Shown here: positions 1-8,252 of the stretch, piece by piece | Layout of the letters: each line of letters starts with the position of its first letter | Numbering within the stretch: the first letter of the stretch is position 1 | Source: Psychrobacter sp. FME6 | GTDB lineage: Bacteria; Pseudomonadota; Gammaproteobacteria; Pseudomonadales; Moraxellaceae | Reading direction: 5' to 3' | DNA: 33,478 nt | Assembly (NCBI RefSeq): GCF_014861365.1 | Contig: NZ_RRYW01000027.1 | Location: 1 to 33,478 of the forward strand | The notes under the pieces: generated by a model | What the model was told of the DNA's origin: nothing | Database searches by the model: none | Seen by the model: only the letters and a program-made list of their open reading frames with translations | Made by a program: the position numbers and the translations under genes

Positions 1-280
1 TATGTCCATTAGCGACTACCTTCTACTTTTTAGCATGAATTTTGTCCATTACACCTATTTTTGCTTTTTGGTCAGGCAGTTGTATATAGTTAAAATACTT
101 TAAAAACGCTACGATACTGCGGGTATAGTTTTTTTGTAGCCTCTGTCTGCGTAGGCACAGCAAGCAAGAAAAAACGGTACCTGCAGTACGTGATGTATCG
201 ATTTTACGTTTCACTGACTATACTGTCTTATTTTTTAAACGTCTGCTTTCTATTCGAATATTCTAATATAGGTTCTACCC
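1..280. other. Intergenic region upstream of folC
   Basis: No gene is supported here. A 63-codon open frame on the minus strand has no recognisable domain and no convincing ribosome binding site. Around 137-160 there is a short bulged dyad (CTG..TGC, loop GTAG, GCACAG) in a GC-richer patch inside AT-rich DNA, which may be part of a dispersed intergenic repeat. I see no convincing sigma-70 promoter for folC; TATACT at 219-224 is the best -10 candidate and lacks a good -35. The upstream gene lies outside the window. Confidence 0.4.
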
Positions 281-1657
281 ATGTCTGACTCTTTACTTGC
301 CAACCCTAATACTCCCACTGAGCACTCTAACTTGACAGAATGGCTTGATTATATGCAGCAGATTCATGTCTCGGCGATAGATATGGGGTTGTCTAGAGTA
401 CTGCCAGTGGCTGAGGCGTTAGGCGTAGTAAAGTCAGCGAAAGACGACGCCTATGTATTTACTGTGGCGGGCACCAATGGTAAAGGCTCGACGACGGCTG
501 TTATCGCCCAAATGTGTCAAGCAGCAGGTTATAAAACGGCTTTATATCAATCACCGCATTTAAGTGTTTTTAATGAGCGCGTGCGTATTAATGGCGAAAT
601 GGTCAGTGATGCAACCTTAATTAACGCCTTTAACAAAGTAGAAGCAGCGCGTCTAAAATGTGATTTAACGTTATCGTTTTTTGAGATGACGACGCTAGCT
701 GCATTACTGATATTTGCGGAAGCGGATTGTGATGTTTGGGTATTAGAAGTTGGTTTGGGCGGTCGCTTGGATGTGGTCAATATTATTGATCCTGATACGG
801 CAGTGATTACCAATATAGCTATCGATCATGTCGATTGGTTGGGTGATAATGTCGAAGCTATTGGTGCCGAAAAAGCAGGTATTTTACGTGATGATATTAC
901 CGTGGTTTATGGCGCTACTGAAATGCCATCTAGCGTACAACAGGCTATCGATTCCCATCAGGCGACTTGTTATCAAGTGGGTGTGGATTTTAGTTACCGT
1001 GAAATGAATGCAACTACTTGGCAATATAGTAATGCCGCTGTCACTATGCAGCTGCCACGACCAGCATTATCGTTAACCAATACTGCCAATGCGTTATCAG
1101 CGGTACTCGCAAGTCCGTTAAACGTTGATACCAATGCTATCGAGCAAGCTTTGCAAACCACTAAGCTCGCTGGACGATTTGATTATCGCGAGATGCATAA
1201 TCGTCATTGGTTGTTTGATGTGGCGCATAACGAGCAAGGCGTTGAGTTCTTATTGGCACAATTATTACCACTTTGGCAGCAGCATTTAACCAAGCAAAAC
1301 ACCACTGATGCCCCAAATCAAAACAACAACCAAGCTAACAATAAACCTGCCAGTATTAAAATGCTGTTTTCCATGCTGGGCGACAAAGATATTAATAAAG
1401 TCGTCCAACGTTTGACCGCCGCAGGGTTACCCATTAGTGATTGGTTCATTGCTGAAATTGACTATCCACGCGCAGCCAGTACTGAGCAGCTGCAAGATAT
1501 ATTAGTAACTTATGTCGATGGTGCTCAAATACATACGTTTGAACATTTACCAGAGGCGACCCAAGCGGTTATCAAGGCTAGTCAGCCGCAAGACTTAATT
1601 GTGGTATGCGGCTCGTTTCATACCATTGGTGAGGCGCTAGCGGCATTAAGAATGTGA
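281..1657 (+). CDS. folC: Bifunctional dihydrofolate synthase / folylpolyglutamate synthase
   Basis: FolC adds glutamate to dihydropteroate (making dihydrofolate) and further glutamates to reduced folates, using ATP, in the cytoplasm. The 458-residue product has the Mur-ligase-like P-loop GTNGKGS at residues 64-70, the YQSPHL segment soon after, the VGLGGRLDVVN motif around 157-167, and a C-terminal ligase half with the DVAHN motif. An Asn/Gln-rich low-complexity stretch at about residues 337-357 (QNTTDAPNQNNNQANNK) sits between the conserved LLPLW and KMLFSMLGDKD segments and makes the protein slightly longer than E. coli FolC. The next gene is a SPOR protein, matching the folC-dedD order of enterobacteria. 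The 248-bp gap to it shows no strong terminator, so co-transcription is possible. Confidence 0.95.
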   Translation: MSDSLLANPNTPTEHSNLTEWLDYMQQIHVSAIDMGLSRVLPVAEALGVVKSAKDDAYVFTVAGTNGKGSTTAVIAQMCQAAGYKTALYQSPHLSVFNERVRINGEMVSDATLINAFNKVEAARLKCDLTLSFFEMTTLAALLIFAEADCDVWVLEVGLGGRLDVVNIIDPDTAVITNIAIDHVDWLGDNVEAIGAEKAGILRDDITVVYGATEMPSSVQQAIDSHQATCYQVGVDFSYREMNATTWQYSNAAVTMQLPRPALSLTNTANALSAVLASPLNVDTNAIEQALQTTKLAGRFDYREMHNRHWLFDVAHNEQGVEFLLAQLLPLWQQHLTKQNTTDAPNQNNNQANNKPASIKMLFSMLGDKDINKVVQRLTAAGLPISDWFIAEIDYPRAASTEQLQDILVTYVDGAQIHTFEHLPEATQAVIKASQPQDLIVVCGSFHTIGEALAALRM

Positions 1658-1905
1658 TAATTTAGGTTAAAACAGCAACAGTTTAATGTTAATCTTAGTA
1701 ATTGCGTGATGGCAGACAGCATGAAAAATATGCTTTATAATCAAGATGATTTAGAGCGCTGATATTAGAAGCTCTGCATACGATTTGAAAATCGATGAAC
1801 GTAACTGGCGGCAATGTTTGTTTAGCAACGCTATCTATATTAGAGTTTTGAGACAATAGCTGCGCCGCTCAATCAACCTTATTACCAACTAAGAGACGTA
1901 AACGG

Positions 1906-3135
1906 ATGAACTTTTCGAGACAAGCCTTATTGGGCATTGGGATGATTATCGGCGGTAGTGTGATGCTATACGCCATGGTGCAACAAATTGGGGATAGTAA
2001 TAAATCACAGCCAACGTCAGTTATGGTCGATAAACCAAGTACTGAGCAAAAAGTGTCTCAGCCACTCACGACTGATATCGAAACTGAAAAACGTATCTTG
2101 GCCCAAAAACAAAAAGAGCGAGCCGCGCGTGTTGCCGAACAAGAAAAGCGTGCTAAGCAGTTCTTAACCGAACAAGAAGCCGCTGAAGCACAGGCATTGG
2201 CAAAAGCACGTGCTGAAAGTCAGCAGTATTTGGCAAGCAGTAAGCCTACTACTAACGATAAAGACAGCGAAGAGAAAAAAGACACACTTGAAACACCAAC
2301 CACAAAACCTACAAGTGATAATACAGCAACGACGACTGCTGAGACTGACACTGACTCGAATGCTAGCGAGCAGAAAAAAGCGGCCGAGGCACAACAGGAA
2401 GCCCAGCGCCAAGCTGCTGTTGAAGAACAAGCGGCCGCTAAAAAGCTAGCGGAGAGTAAAAAAGAGGCGGAAGCAAAAAGGCAGGCTGAGGCTAAAAAAC
2501 AAGCCGCTGCGAAAAAACAGGCTGAAGCCCAAGCTTTGGCTGAGAAAAAGAGAAAGGCCGAAGAAGCAGCTAAAAAAGAGCCACCAAAATCACCTTCTGA
2601 TTATCAAGTCAAAAGAGGCGACGGGCTGATTAAGCTGGCTAGACAATACAATATGCCGGTAGAGGTGTTGGCACAGGCTAATAATATCTCACCAAAGGCA
2701 TCACTACAGCTGGGTCAAAACATAACCATCCCATCTCGTAAGCAAGTACAACGTCTAGAGCGTGAAGCGGCAGCTGCCGAAAAAGCGCGTGAAGACAAGC
2801 GTCAAAAAGAAGAAGCATTGGCTAAGAAAACGGCTGATGCCAAGCGTGAAGCCCAACAAAAACTTAGTAAAGCTCGTAAAGAGGTGAAAGAGACTGATGC
2901 CAAAGGTAGCTTTGGGGTGCAAGTAGCATTGGCGAATAATCAGACCAAAGCCGACGAGATGGCAAAGACATTTCAGGAAGCTGGCTATCAAGTGAAGACC
3001 AGTCGCACCAGTCGCGGTGTCCGTGTCATAGTGGGACCTGAGCGTGGGAAAGTAGCGGCTTTGGCATTAAAAGACAAGATTAATAGTGATCCTAAGGTCA
3101 ATACTACCGGTGCTTGGGTTTTATACTGGCGCTAG
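1906..3135 (+). CDS. Membrane-anchored LysM + SPOR domain protein (DedD-like)
   Basis: This is probably an envelope protein that binds peptidoglycan and acts near the division site. The 409-residue product starts with a short cytoplasmic tail and one transmembrane helix (about residues 7-26). A long Ala/Lys/Glu/Gln-rich, probably helical or coiled-coil periplasmic stalk follows (about 40-230). Next is a LysM module (about 232-277, YQVKRGDG...LAQANNI...GQNITIPS), a second charged helix, and a C-terminal SPOR domain (about 334-409, FGVQVALANNQTKADEMA ... VIVGP). SPOR domains bind glycan strands lacking stem peptides at septa; LysM binds N-acetylglucosamine-containing glycans. Position after folC matches dedD, but DedD has no LysM, so I leave the symbol empty. 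A terminator lies about 100 bp downstream. Confidence 0.85.
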   Translation: MNFSRQALLGIGMIIGGSVMLYAMVQQIGDSNKSQPTSVMVDKPSTEQKVSQPLTTDIETEKRILAQKQKERAARVAEQEKRAKQFLTEQEAAEAQALAKARAESQQYLASSKPTTNDKDSEEKKDTLETPTTKPTSDNTATTTAETDTDSNASEQKKAAEAQQEAQRQAAVEEQAAAKKLAESKKEAEAKRQAEAKKQAAAKKQAEAQALAEKKRKAEEAAKKEPPKSPSDYQVKRGDGLIKLARQYNMPVEVLAQANNISPKASLQLGQNITIPSRKQVQRLEREAAAAEKAREDKRQKEEALAKKTADAKREAQQKLSKARKEVKETDAKGSFGVQVALANNQTKADEMAKTFQEAGYQVKTSRTSRGVRVIVGPERGKVAALALKDKINSDPKVNTTGAWVLYWR

Positions 3136-3232
3136 GTATTTTTTAGTCTGTTTTCAGGTAATAATCTTCAACCAAACATTATTACTTGAACCAAGTTGGC
3201 TTAGATTTTCATTGCTTACTACCATTCATATT

Positions 3233-3261
3233 AAAACACGACACCTACTGTCGTGTTTTTT
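3233..3261 (+). terminator. Rho-independent terminator after the LysM/SPOR gene
   Basis: Perfect 11-bp inverted repeat AAAACACGACA (3233-3243) and TGTCGTGTTTT (3249-3259) with a 5-nt loop CCTAC, running into a T tract. It ends the folC/SPOR transcription unit. The A tract on the 5' side could let it act weakly on the other strand too. Confidence 0.87.
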
Positions 3262-3440
3262 GTTTTAGTGTTTGCCGATTGCTATCAGCTTAGCTACGAT
3301 GAGCGCCGTTTATTTTTTCTGTTTCTCTCTGTATAACCTGTCAGCCTATAAAGGCTGCCTTGCAGCGGTCGGATATGCGTGATGATTTGAATCATCCATC
3401 AACCACAATCGTCTGCTTTAATCATGTATAAGGTAAAACC
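3262..3440 (+). promoter_or_regulatory. Leader of the DUF2726 gene with short alternative hairpins
   Basis: Between the terminator and the DUF2726 gene lie CAGCCT-ATAA-AGGCTG (3342-3357), an overlapping GCTGC-CTT-GCAGC that would compete with it for the same bases, and GATGATT-TG-AATCATC (3381-3396). TATAAC at about 3332-3337 could be a -10 but its -35 (TTTATT) is poor. No function can be assigned from sequence alone. Confidence 0.35.
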
Positions 3441-3971
3441 ATGTCATTTGGCGTTATATTTTTAATACTGGCGGTTGGCTTTTTAGGGCTAATTACCTTA
3501 CCAAAACTGTTGTCCAAACCTCAAAGCATTGAGCCTGATCCAAAGCCTGTACGCGGTGATGAATTGGCCATTTGGCCATTCGCGCCCATGCCAATCATGA
3601 CCGATACTGAAGTAATATTTTTTAATAAGTTAAAGAACGCCTTGCCTGAATATCATATCTTTGTCCAAGTCCAGCTGTCACGAATCATCGAAGCCAATAG
3701 TAATGAAACCTCCGAACGTAGTTTTTGGTTTAATCGTATTTGTCGCCAAAGCGTCGATTATGTGATTGTTGATATCGATGCTCAGACGACACTGGTTGCC
3801 ATCGAGCTGGATGATTGGACGCATAGCAGCAAAGCACGGCAAAAAGCTGATGATAAAAAAGATAAGGCGCTTGCTAGTGCTGGCATTGCTATCGTGCGTT
3901 TTCACGCCGAGCGTATGCCCAGTGCTGATATGCTGAGATATGAGCTGATGCAGGTGATTGAGAGTTATTAA
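3441..3971 (+). CDS. DUF2726 family protein with N-terminal membrane anchor
   Basis: The 176-residue product begins with a hydrophobic segment (residues 3-21), then a short linker and a DUF2726 domain. The conserved block is D106 (SVDYVIVD), the E-x-D pair E122/D124 in AIELDD, H128, and a basic KKDK run at 139-142, followed by AGIAIVRF. This pattern resembles the Vsr/PD-(D/E)XK-like nuclease fold, and DUF2726 domains also occur fused to helicases and zinc-ribbon modules. Whether the protein cuts nucleic acid is not known. The start ATG has a usable AAGG sequence 8 bases upstream. It stands alone between two intergenic regions. Confidence 0.8.
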   Translation: MSFGVIFLILAVGFLGLITLPKLLSKPQSIEPDPKPVRGDELAIWPFAPMPIMTDTEVIFFNKLKNALPEYHIFVQVQLSRIIEANSNETSERSFWFNRICRQSVDYVIVDIDAQTTLVAIELDDWTHSSKARQKADDKKDKALASAGIAIVRFHAERMPSADMLRYELMQVIESY

Positions 3972-4231
3972 TGCGGCAGGTGCATCACTCATCATAAAAT
4001 AATTGTCATTTAACAGAGTATAAAATACATACTTAATATTTAAGTAACATATCCATAATAATTATTTACCTTATAGACTAAATTTGCTAATAAATGTATG
4101 ATTCATTATTAATAAGTAGACTTAAGTTTTCTTATTCCTAAACAGACTTTTAGGCAACTAAATATTACGAATATGAATAAGTCGATTAATTTCTATTCTA
4201 AAAATATCACTACAGGGTAAAGGATTATTTT
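3972..4231 (+). other. AT-rich intergenic region before the lipoprotein gene
   Basis: This 260-bp stretch is markedly richer in A+T than its surroundings and has no open frame. TTGTCA near 4002 followed by TATAAA/TACATA-like boxes could be a promoter, but spacing is not ideal for any pair. The AT richness upstream of a surface-protein gene would suit a nucleoid-protein-controlled promoter, which is inference only. The strong ribosome site AAAGGA lies 7 bases before the ATG at 4232. Confidence 0.35.
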
Positions 4232-5689
4232 ATGAAAATGTTTAAATTAACGGCATTAGCGCTAGCCAGTACATTAGTATTAGTAGGTTGTGGTGATGAT
4301 AACGACAATAATGTGTCAGCTGGCAATGGGACAACGACGCCAGATGTACCCGTTAAGCCACCTGTGGATAATAATTTGTCTGAGATTGATCAAGCTAAAG
4401 AGATGATTCGTACCGCTAAGCTATTCGTTAGTGATAATTTAGCCGTGACCAATGTATATAAAGGCGCGAGTGATATTCTTACGGAGAAGCAAGAAGCGCG
4501 ACTTAGTTATACTTTTGATGTGCCAAACAGCCTTTATTATTACATGCAAGAAAATGATTTATCACAATTAAAAGCGGTTGATATTGTTGCTTTGGCTAAT
4601 GATCAAGAATTCAATAATATTTTAGGTGATTTAGCATTGACGCCAGAGAGTGGTTTTTTAGCGACATTGAATGCTGATGGACAATTTCAGCTTTCAGGTG
4701 CTACTAAGGTAGTCGTTAAAGAATACGATTATATATATAACCCAAGTACTGGTACATATAAAGAAACGCTTGTTAATCAAGATACTTTCAAGACTGTCTA
4801 TGAAGGTTTTGAAAATGCATTAAGCTCTAATACGAGTAGTGCTAGTTTCAATGGCGGTATTGGATTTAAGAGTCTGAAAATAGGGTCTGGCTCTGATCTT
4901 GTGACTCTTAGCTCAACTAAAGGCTTCACTGTTAGTGGTCAGTTTAGTGATAAAATCGTGGTCGATGACGAGTTTGACCTTAATGATGTAAACAGAGCGG
5001 GCATCACTTTAGAAAAAGCGGTAATAAAGTTAGGCAATCTAAAGCTAACTGCTAACGATAGTGTTATCGAAGCAAAAAACTTTGAATTTGCTGCGTTAGA
5101 TATCAGTAAAAAGCTGGCAGATAATAGCTTAGTGGTAAGAACCATCCCTTACAAACTTGCTATAACCGGCAATATGACTAAGAAAAAGCCTGCGACCAAT
5201 GTAGAAATTACACTTAACGCTAATGCCAATGATGCTGACATTAAAAACTTCTTGATAGTGACTGATGCAGGTAATATTGAAGAAACGGCGAATAAATACG
5301 TAGGTATGGAAATAGTGTTGGCTATCAAAGGTAATGTGACCAAAAAGGGCGCAACGACTATTCCACTTGATTTTCAAGCCAATCTTAAACGTACTGCTCG
5401 TAACATCATTGAGTTAGAAGGCCTCAAAGCCAGTGTAGAAGGTAAAAGCTTATTTGTCACAGGTAAGTCCACCTTAGACAGTAATTACGATGTGGTCAGC
5501 ACACAGTTTTTAGTTGAGCAAAACAAAGCGTCGATCAAATTAAATGTCGATGCCGATGGTGACTTCATTAAAGACACTGCCGGCAAGCTGGGTGATATCA
5601 TGGTTAATGACAAAGACTATGGTGATTTGATGGATAATGATGGCAAAATCACAGCCAAGTTTATTGATGATAGTTTGATAATCCTATAA
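4232..5689 (+). CDS. Predicted outer-membrane lipoprotein of unknown function
   Basis: I do not recognise the family. The 485-residue product has a clear lipoprotein signal: KMFK start, hydrophobic core, and lipobox LVGC with the lipidated Cys at residue 20. The residue after Cys is Gly rather than Asp, so the Lol system should deliver it to the outer membrane. A disordered Asp/Asn/Thr/Pro-rich linker (21-50) precedes a long domain of alternating polar and hydrophobic residues with many VxVxGK-type strands, suggesting a beta-rich fold. Near the C-terminus NVDADGDFIKD (about 438-448) and DNDGKI resemble Asp-rich calcium loops. It has its own ribosome site and a strong terminator downstream, so it is probably monocistronic, although the following beta-barrel gene may be a functional partner. 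Confidence 0.75.
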   Translation: MKMFKLTALALASTLVLVGCGDDNDNNVSAGNGTTTPDVPVKPPVDNNLSEIDQAKEMIRTAKLFVSDNLAVTNVYKGASDILTEKQEARLSYTFDVPNSLYYYMQENDLSQLKAVDIVALANDQEFNNILGDLALTPESGFLATLNADGQFQLSGATKVVVKEYDYIYNPSTGTYKETLVNQDTFKTVYEGFENALSSNTSSASFNGGIGFKSLKIGSGSDLVTLSSTKGFTVSGQFSDKIVVDDEFDLNDVNRAGITLEKAVIKLGNLKLTANDSVIEAKNFEFAALDISKKLADNSLVVRTIPYKLAITGNMTKKKPATNVEITLNANANDADIKNFLIVTDAGNIEETANKYVGMEIVLAIKGNVTKKGATTIPLDFQANLKRTARNIIELEGLKASVEGKSLFVTGKSTLDSNYDVVSTQFLVEQNKASIKLNVDADGDFIKDTAGKLGDIMVNDKDYGDLMDNDGKITAKFIDDSLIIL

Positions 5690-5754
5690 TCGAGCCTTGT
5701 CTCATATTAACTCTCAAACGTTGTTAGTAGCGATTGAGATATAGCAAAAATAAG

Positions 5755-5784
5755 AAAAGAGACAGCTCATACTGTCTCTTTTTT
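5755..5784 (+). terminator. Rho-independent terminator after the lipoprotein gene
   Basis: Perfect 11-bp stem AAAAGAGACAG (5755-5765) and CTGTCTCTTTT (5772-5782), loop CTCATA, followed by more T. It lies inside the longest open frame of the next gene, which argues that the true start of that gene is downstream. Confidence 0.87.
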
Positions 5785-5811
5785 ATGCCCTCTAATAAAC
5801 ATGAGAAACTT

Positions 5812-7074
5812 ATGTCTTGCTATCATTTATCTTGTTACCCTGTTTTATCTAATATTTTAGTCTCGCGTTCTTATAAGCGTTTAGTGTTTGTTATGCCAAC
5901 GGTGGTTGCGATAGCAGTATCCACACCTGCTATCGCTCAAGATAATCAGATTGCTAATATTGCTGAAACAAGATTTGATCTAAACACTCAAACAATAGGC
6001 TTGCTAGACAGTCAGCCCAAACAATCAGATGCTCAGATAGATTGGTCTGTAATGGCTACGGCTCATAGTCCGACGCAGCCTATCGCGGCATTTTTGGATG
6101 ATTGGAATGCACCGCTGGACTCGGGTGATCATGCTTATGCTCAAGGAAGAACATCACTTGCGATTCGTCCTGCTGGCAGCGCTATTAGCTATGGATTAGG
6201 GTGGCGTTATGATTATTTGATGACTTTTAGTGAGGAAACTGCGGAAGTTTATTGGCAATATGAAAATGAACAGCCTTCAAGTACCAGCCAGACGTACCCT
6301 TTATTTTTAGAGGCCAAGCATAATGAAAGGTTCGGTGCCAATATTGGCTTGACGCAGCAGCTTATGCCTAACTGGCAATTGACGACTCGTGCCAACGTTT
6401 GGCAGGGCTTACATGCGTTAGAAGGTAAGGTAGTAGGCAATTTAAGCACCAGAGCCTTACCAAATAATGAAATAACAAATATCCGGGACAGTTTGGACAA
6501 AACCAATGCTTATATCGACTATTATTATGACGAACCAGCGTTAGGGGAGGAAAATCTAAACTGGAATCCCGCGAAACCTTCGGGATATGGCTATTCACTC
6601 GATTTGCAGCTCATAGGTCAGTTATCTGATAGCACACAATTATCTCTTCGCGGCTACGATATTCTCGGGCGTATGCATTGGAAAGACATGCCAAGCACGC
6701 GATATGCGTTGGATTATGATGTCAATGGTCGACCTCTATATACGATAGAAGGGCAGTTAAGTACTGATGATGTCACTCAAACATTGCCGTGGCGCGTTGA
6801 AGGTAGTATCCAGCATCAACTAGACAATCAATGGCAACTTGGGATACATGGTCAGGTGAATGATATCCATGATTTGTACCAGCTATCAGCAGGCTATCAA
6901 ACGACTCATGATAATTTTCCTATCATGATTACTGGTCTAGTAGAACCGCAGACGCAGGCATTGGGTTTGGCGCTAGACAGTCGCTACGTTGGCATCAAAT
7001 TACTGACGGATAGTCTTGATTCAGAAAAAGCTAAGCGTAGTGAGATTAGTCTATATGGACGTTATGCTTGGTAG
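5812..7074 (+). CDS. Putative outer-membrane beta-barrel protein, unknown function
   Basis: I do not recognise the family. The frame is open from an ATG at 5734, but a terminator at 5755-5784 lies in that extension and the ATG at 5785 directly follows its T tract. ATG 5812 has a weak GAGA ribosome site and gives a 420-residue protein. Its N-terminus (residues about 20-43) reads as a signal peptide: Lys/Arg (YKRLVF), hydrophobic stretch, then TPAIAQ as probable cleavage site. The mature part has many short amphipathic strands with aromatic ends (GYGYSLDLQLIGQLS, WQLGIHGQVNDI, LSLRGYDILGR) and ends in YGRYAW, a terminal aromatic residue as in many outer-membrane barrels. The gene converges with the DUF1853 gene. 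Start site and function are both uncertain. Confidence 0.6.
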   Translation: MSCYHLSCYPVLSNILVSRSYKRLVFVMPTVVAIAVSTPAIAQDNQIANIAETRFDLNTQTIGLLDSQPKQSDAQIDWSVMATAHSPTQPIAAFLDDWNAPLDSGDHAYAQGRTSLAIRPAGSAISYGLGWRYDYLMTFSEETAEVYWQYENEQPSSTSQTYPLFLEAKHNERFGANIGLTQQLMPNWQLTTRANVWQGLHALEGKVVGNLSTRALPNNEITNIRDSLDKTNAYIDYYYDEPALGEENLNWNPAKPSGYGYSLDLQLIGQLSDSTQLSLRGYDILGRMHWKDMPSTRYALDYDVNGRPLYTIEGQLSTDDVTQTLPWRVEGSIQHQLDNQWQLGIHGQVNDIHDLYQLSAGYQTTHDNFPIMITGLVEPQTQALGLALDSRYVGIKLLTDSLDSEKAKRSEISLYGRYAW

Positions 7075-7128
7075 TTTAGTAAATATGTATCAATGAATAA
7101 GTGCAATTCTGATCTAGAGCGATAAGGG

Positions 7129-8097
7129 TTACTGATATTTATCATCTACTGGATCGTGCTGGGTAGGATAAATGACTATTGGTCTATCGCCTGCAAAGTA
7201 CAGTCCTGTTTTTAGTGTGCCATTTTCATCGTAGGTAAAAGACGGTTGACATCCATCGTAAAAATCACGTTTACTAAACCATTCAATATAATGGGCGGAT
7301 CGCAAGATGGTCATATCAATCGTAGCAAGATTAAGCTGGTCATCTTTATCACACCATTCGTGCATGGGAAAGCTTGGCGCTAGCCAATCAGGATAATCCA
7401 AGTGACCAAACTCCTTGGTATTTATCGGTAAAAAGAAACGTCCTTTTATCACGCCATAACGCTTATCAATTTTGACTTGTCCATGCTTTTCAGTATCCAC
7501 CCAAACCGTACGAAATTGCTTAGTTTGCATGTGGGTCATTTTACGCTGTAAATTATCATTAGAATTAATCCCAACCCAATTTTCAGGAGCAAATGGCGCT
7601 GACCCCATAAAAAACTTAATCGCCAGCTCCCAGTGTTCGACAAGTTTCTCTTGATGATTATACAAAATCAAATCAAGCTCGCCGGTCGTCTGCTTACCAT
7701 TGTATAACTGCACGTTATTAGCGAGTGTCTCGTATGGATGTAAATTGCGCGCAAAGCCATCCTCTAACCAAAATGACAATAAGCCTTCAAAGTGAAAACC
7801 TAAGCGATTGGGGCTAGGACGTTTTAACAGATAACGTGTCAGCTGCTGATATTCATTGGTGCTGTCCAGCTCTTTTAAACGCTGCTGATATGCCTCAAAC
7901 TGCATTTGCCAAAATATGGCGCTATGTACCTCAACCTCATGCGTATTTTGATGCGGCACGAAGTCCAGCCATTTGGTCAAGACGTTAGGGCAGGCAAGCA
8001 CATACGCCAAATCACGTACGTAAGGTCGCTGGTAAGCTTCCCAAGGTGCGGCATCTATAAGGTGAGTAGAGAGAGGTTGAGCAATAGGCTCGGCCAT
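7129..8097 (-). CDS. DUF1853 family protein
   Basis: The 322-residue cytoplasmic protein matches the DUF1853 pattern: an N-terminal helix pair (YVRDLAYVLACPNVL), the RLGFHFEGLLSFWL segment around residues 96-109, then GELDLILYN and HWELAIKFFMG around 138-165, and a KQF block. The E-x-D and E-x-K placement recalls restriction-endonuclease-like folds, but no activity is known for the family. It converges with the barrel gene, and its ATG at 8097 has only a weak ribosome site. Upstream on the same strand lies tRNA-Pro with its own terminator, so it needs its own promoter, which I could not identify. Confidence 0.8.
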   Translation of the reverse strand: MAEPIAQPLSTHLIDAAPWEAYQRPYVRDLAYVLACPNVLTKWLDFVPHQNTHEVEVHSAIFWQMQFEAYQQRLKELDSTNEYQQLTRYLLKRPSPNRLGFHFEGLLSFWLEDGFARNLHPYETLANNVQLYNGKQTTGELDLILYNHQEKLVEHWELAIKFFMGSAPFAPENWVGINSNDNLQRKMTHMQTKQFRTVWVDTEKHGQVKIDKRYGVIKGRFFLPINTKEFGHLDYPDWLAPSFPMHEWCDKDDQLNLATIDMTILRSAHYIEWFSKRDFYDGCQPSFTYDENGTLKTGLYFAGDRPIVIYPTQHDPVDDKYQ

Positions 8098-8197
8098 AGG
8101 CTAGACCATCATAACGTTGTAGCATTTACCCTAGCGGCTTGTTTGGTAAAAGTCTATAGGCAATCTTAATCTAGATAATATTAGAAATAATCAATCC

Positions 8198-8235
8198 AAA
8201 AAAAAGCCAACCATTGAAAACAATGATTGGCTTTT
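8198..8235 (-). terminator. Rho-independent terminator after tRNA-Pro
   Basis: Read on the minus strand, a 15-bp stem with one G-T pair (arms 8202-8216 and 8221-8235, tetraloop TTTT) is followed by eight T (complement of 8198-8205). It lies 17 bp beyond the CCA end of the tRNA. Confidence 0.9.
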
Positions 8236-8252
8236 CTCTTTACTGCTATGTT

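Noticed and set aside
23..214. 63-codon open frame on the minus strand
   Set aside because: No recognisable domain, no convincing ribosome site, and the sequence looks like translated non-coding DNA that overlaps a possible repeat.
1658..1905. AGCAT/ATGCT hairpin followed by TTTATAAT after folC (1718-1740)
   Set aside because: Five pairs with a seven-base loop and a broken T run are too weak to call a terminator.
2164..2991. Several minus- and plus-strand frames in the Ala/Lys/Glu-rich stalk
   Set aside because: They are low-complexity shadows of the LysM/SPOR gene.
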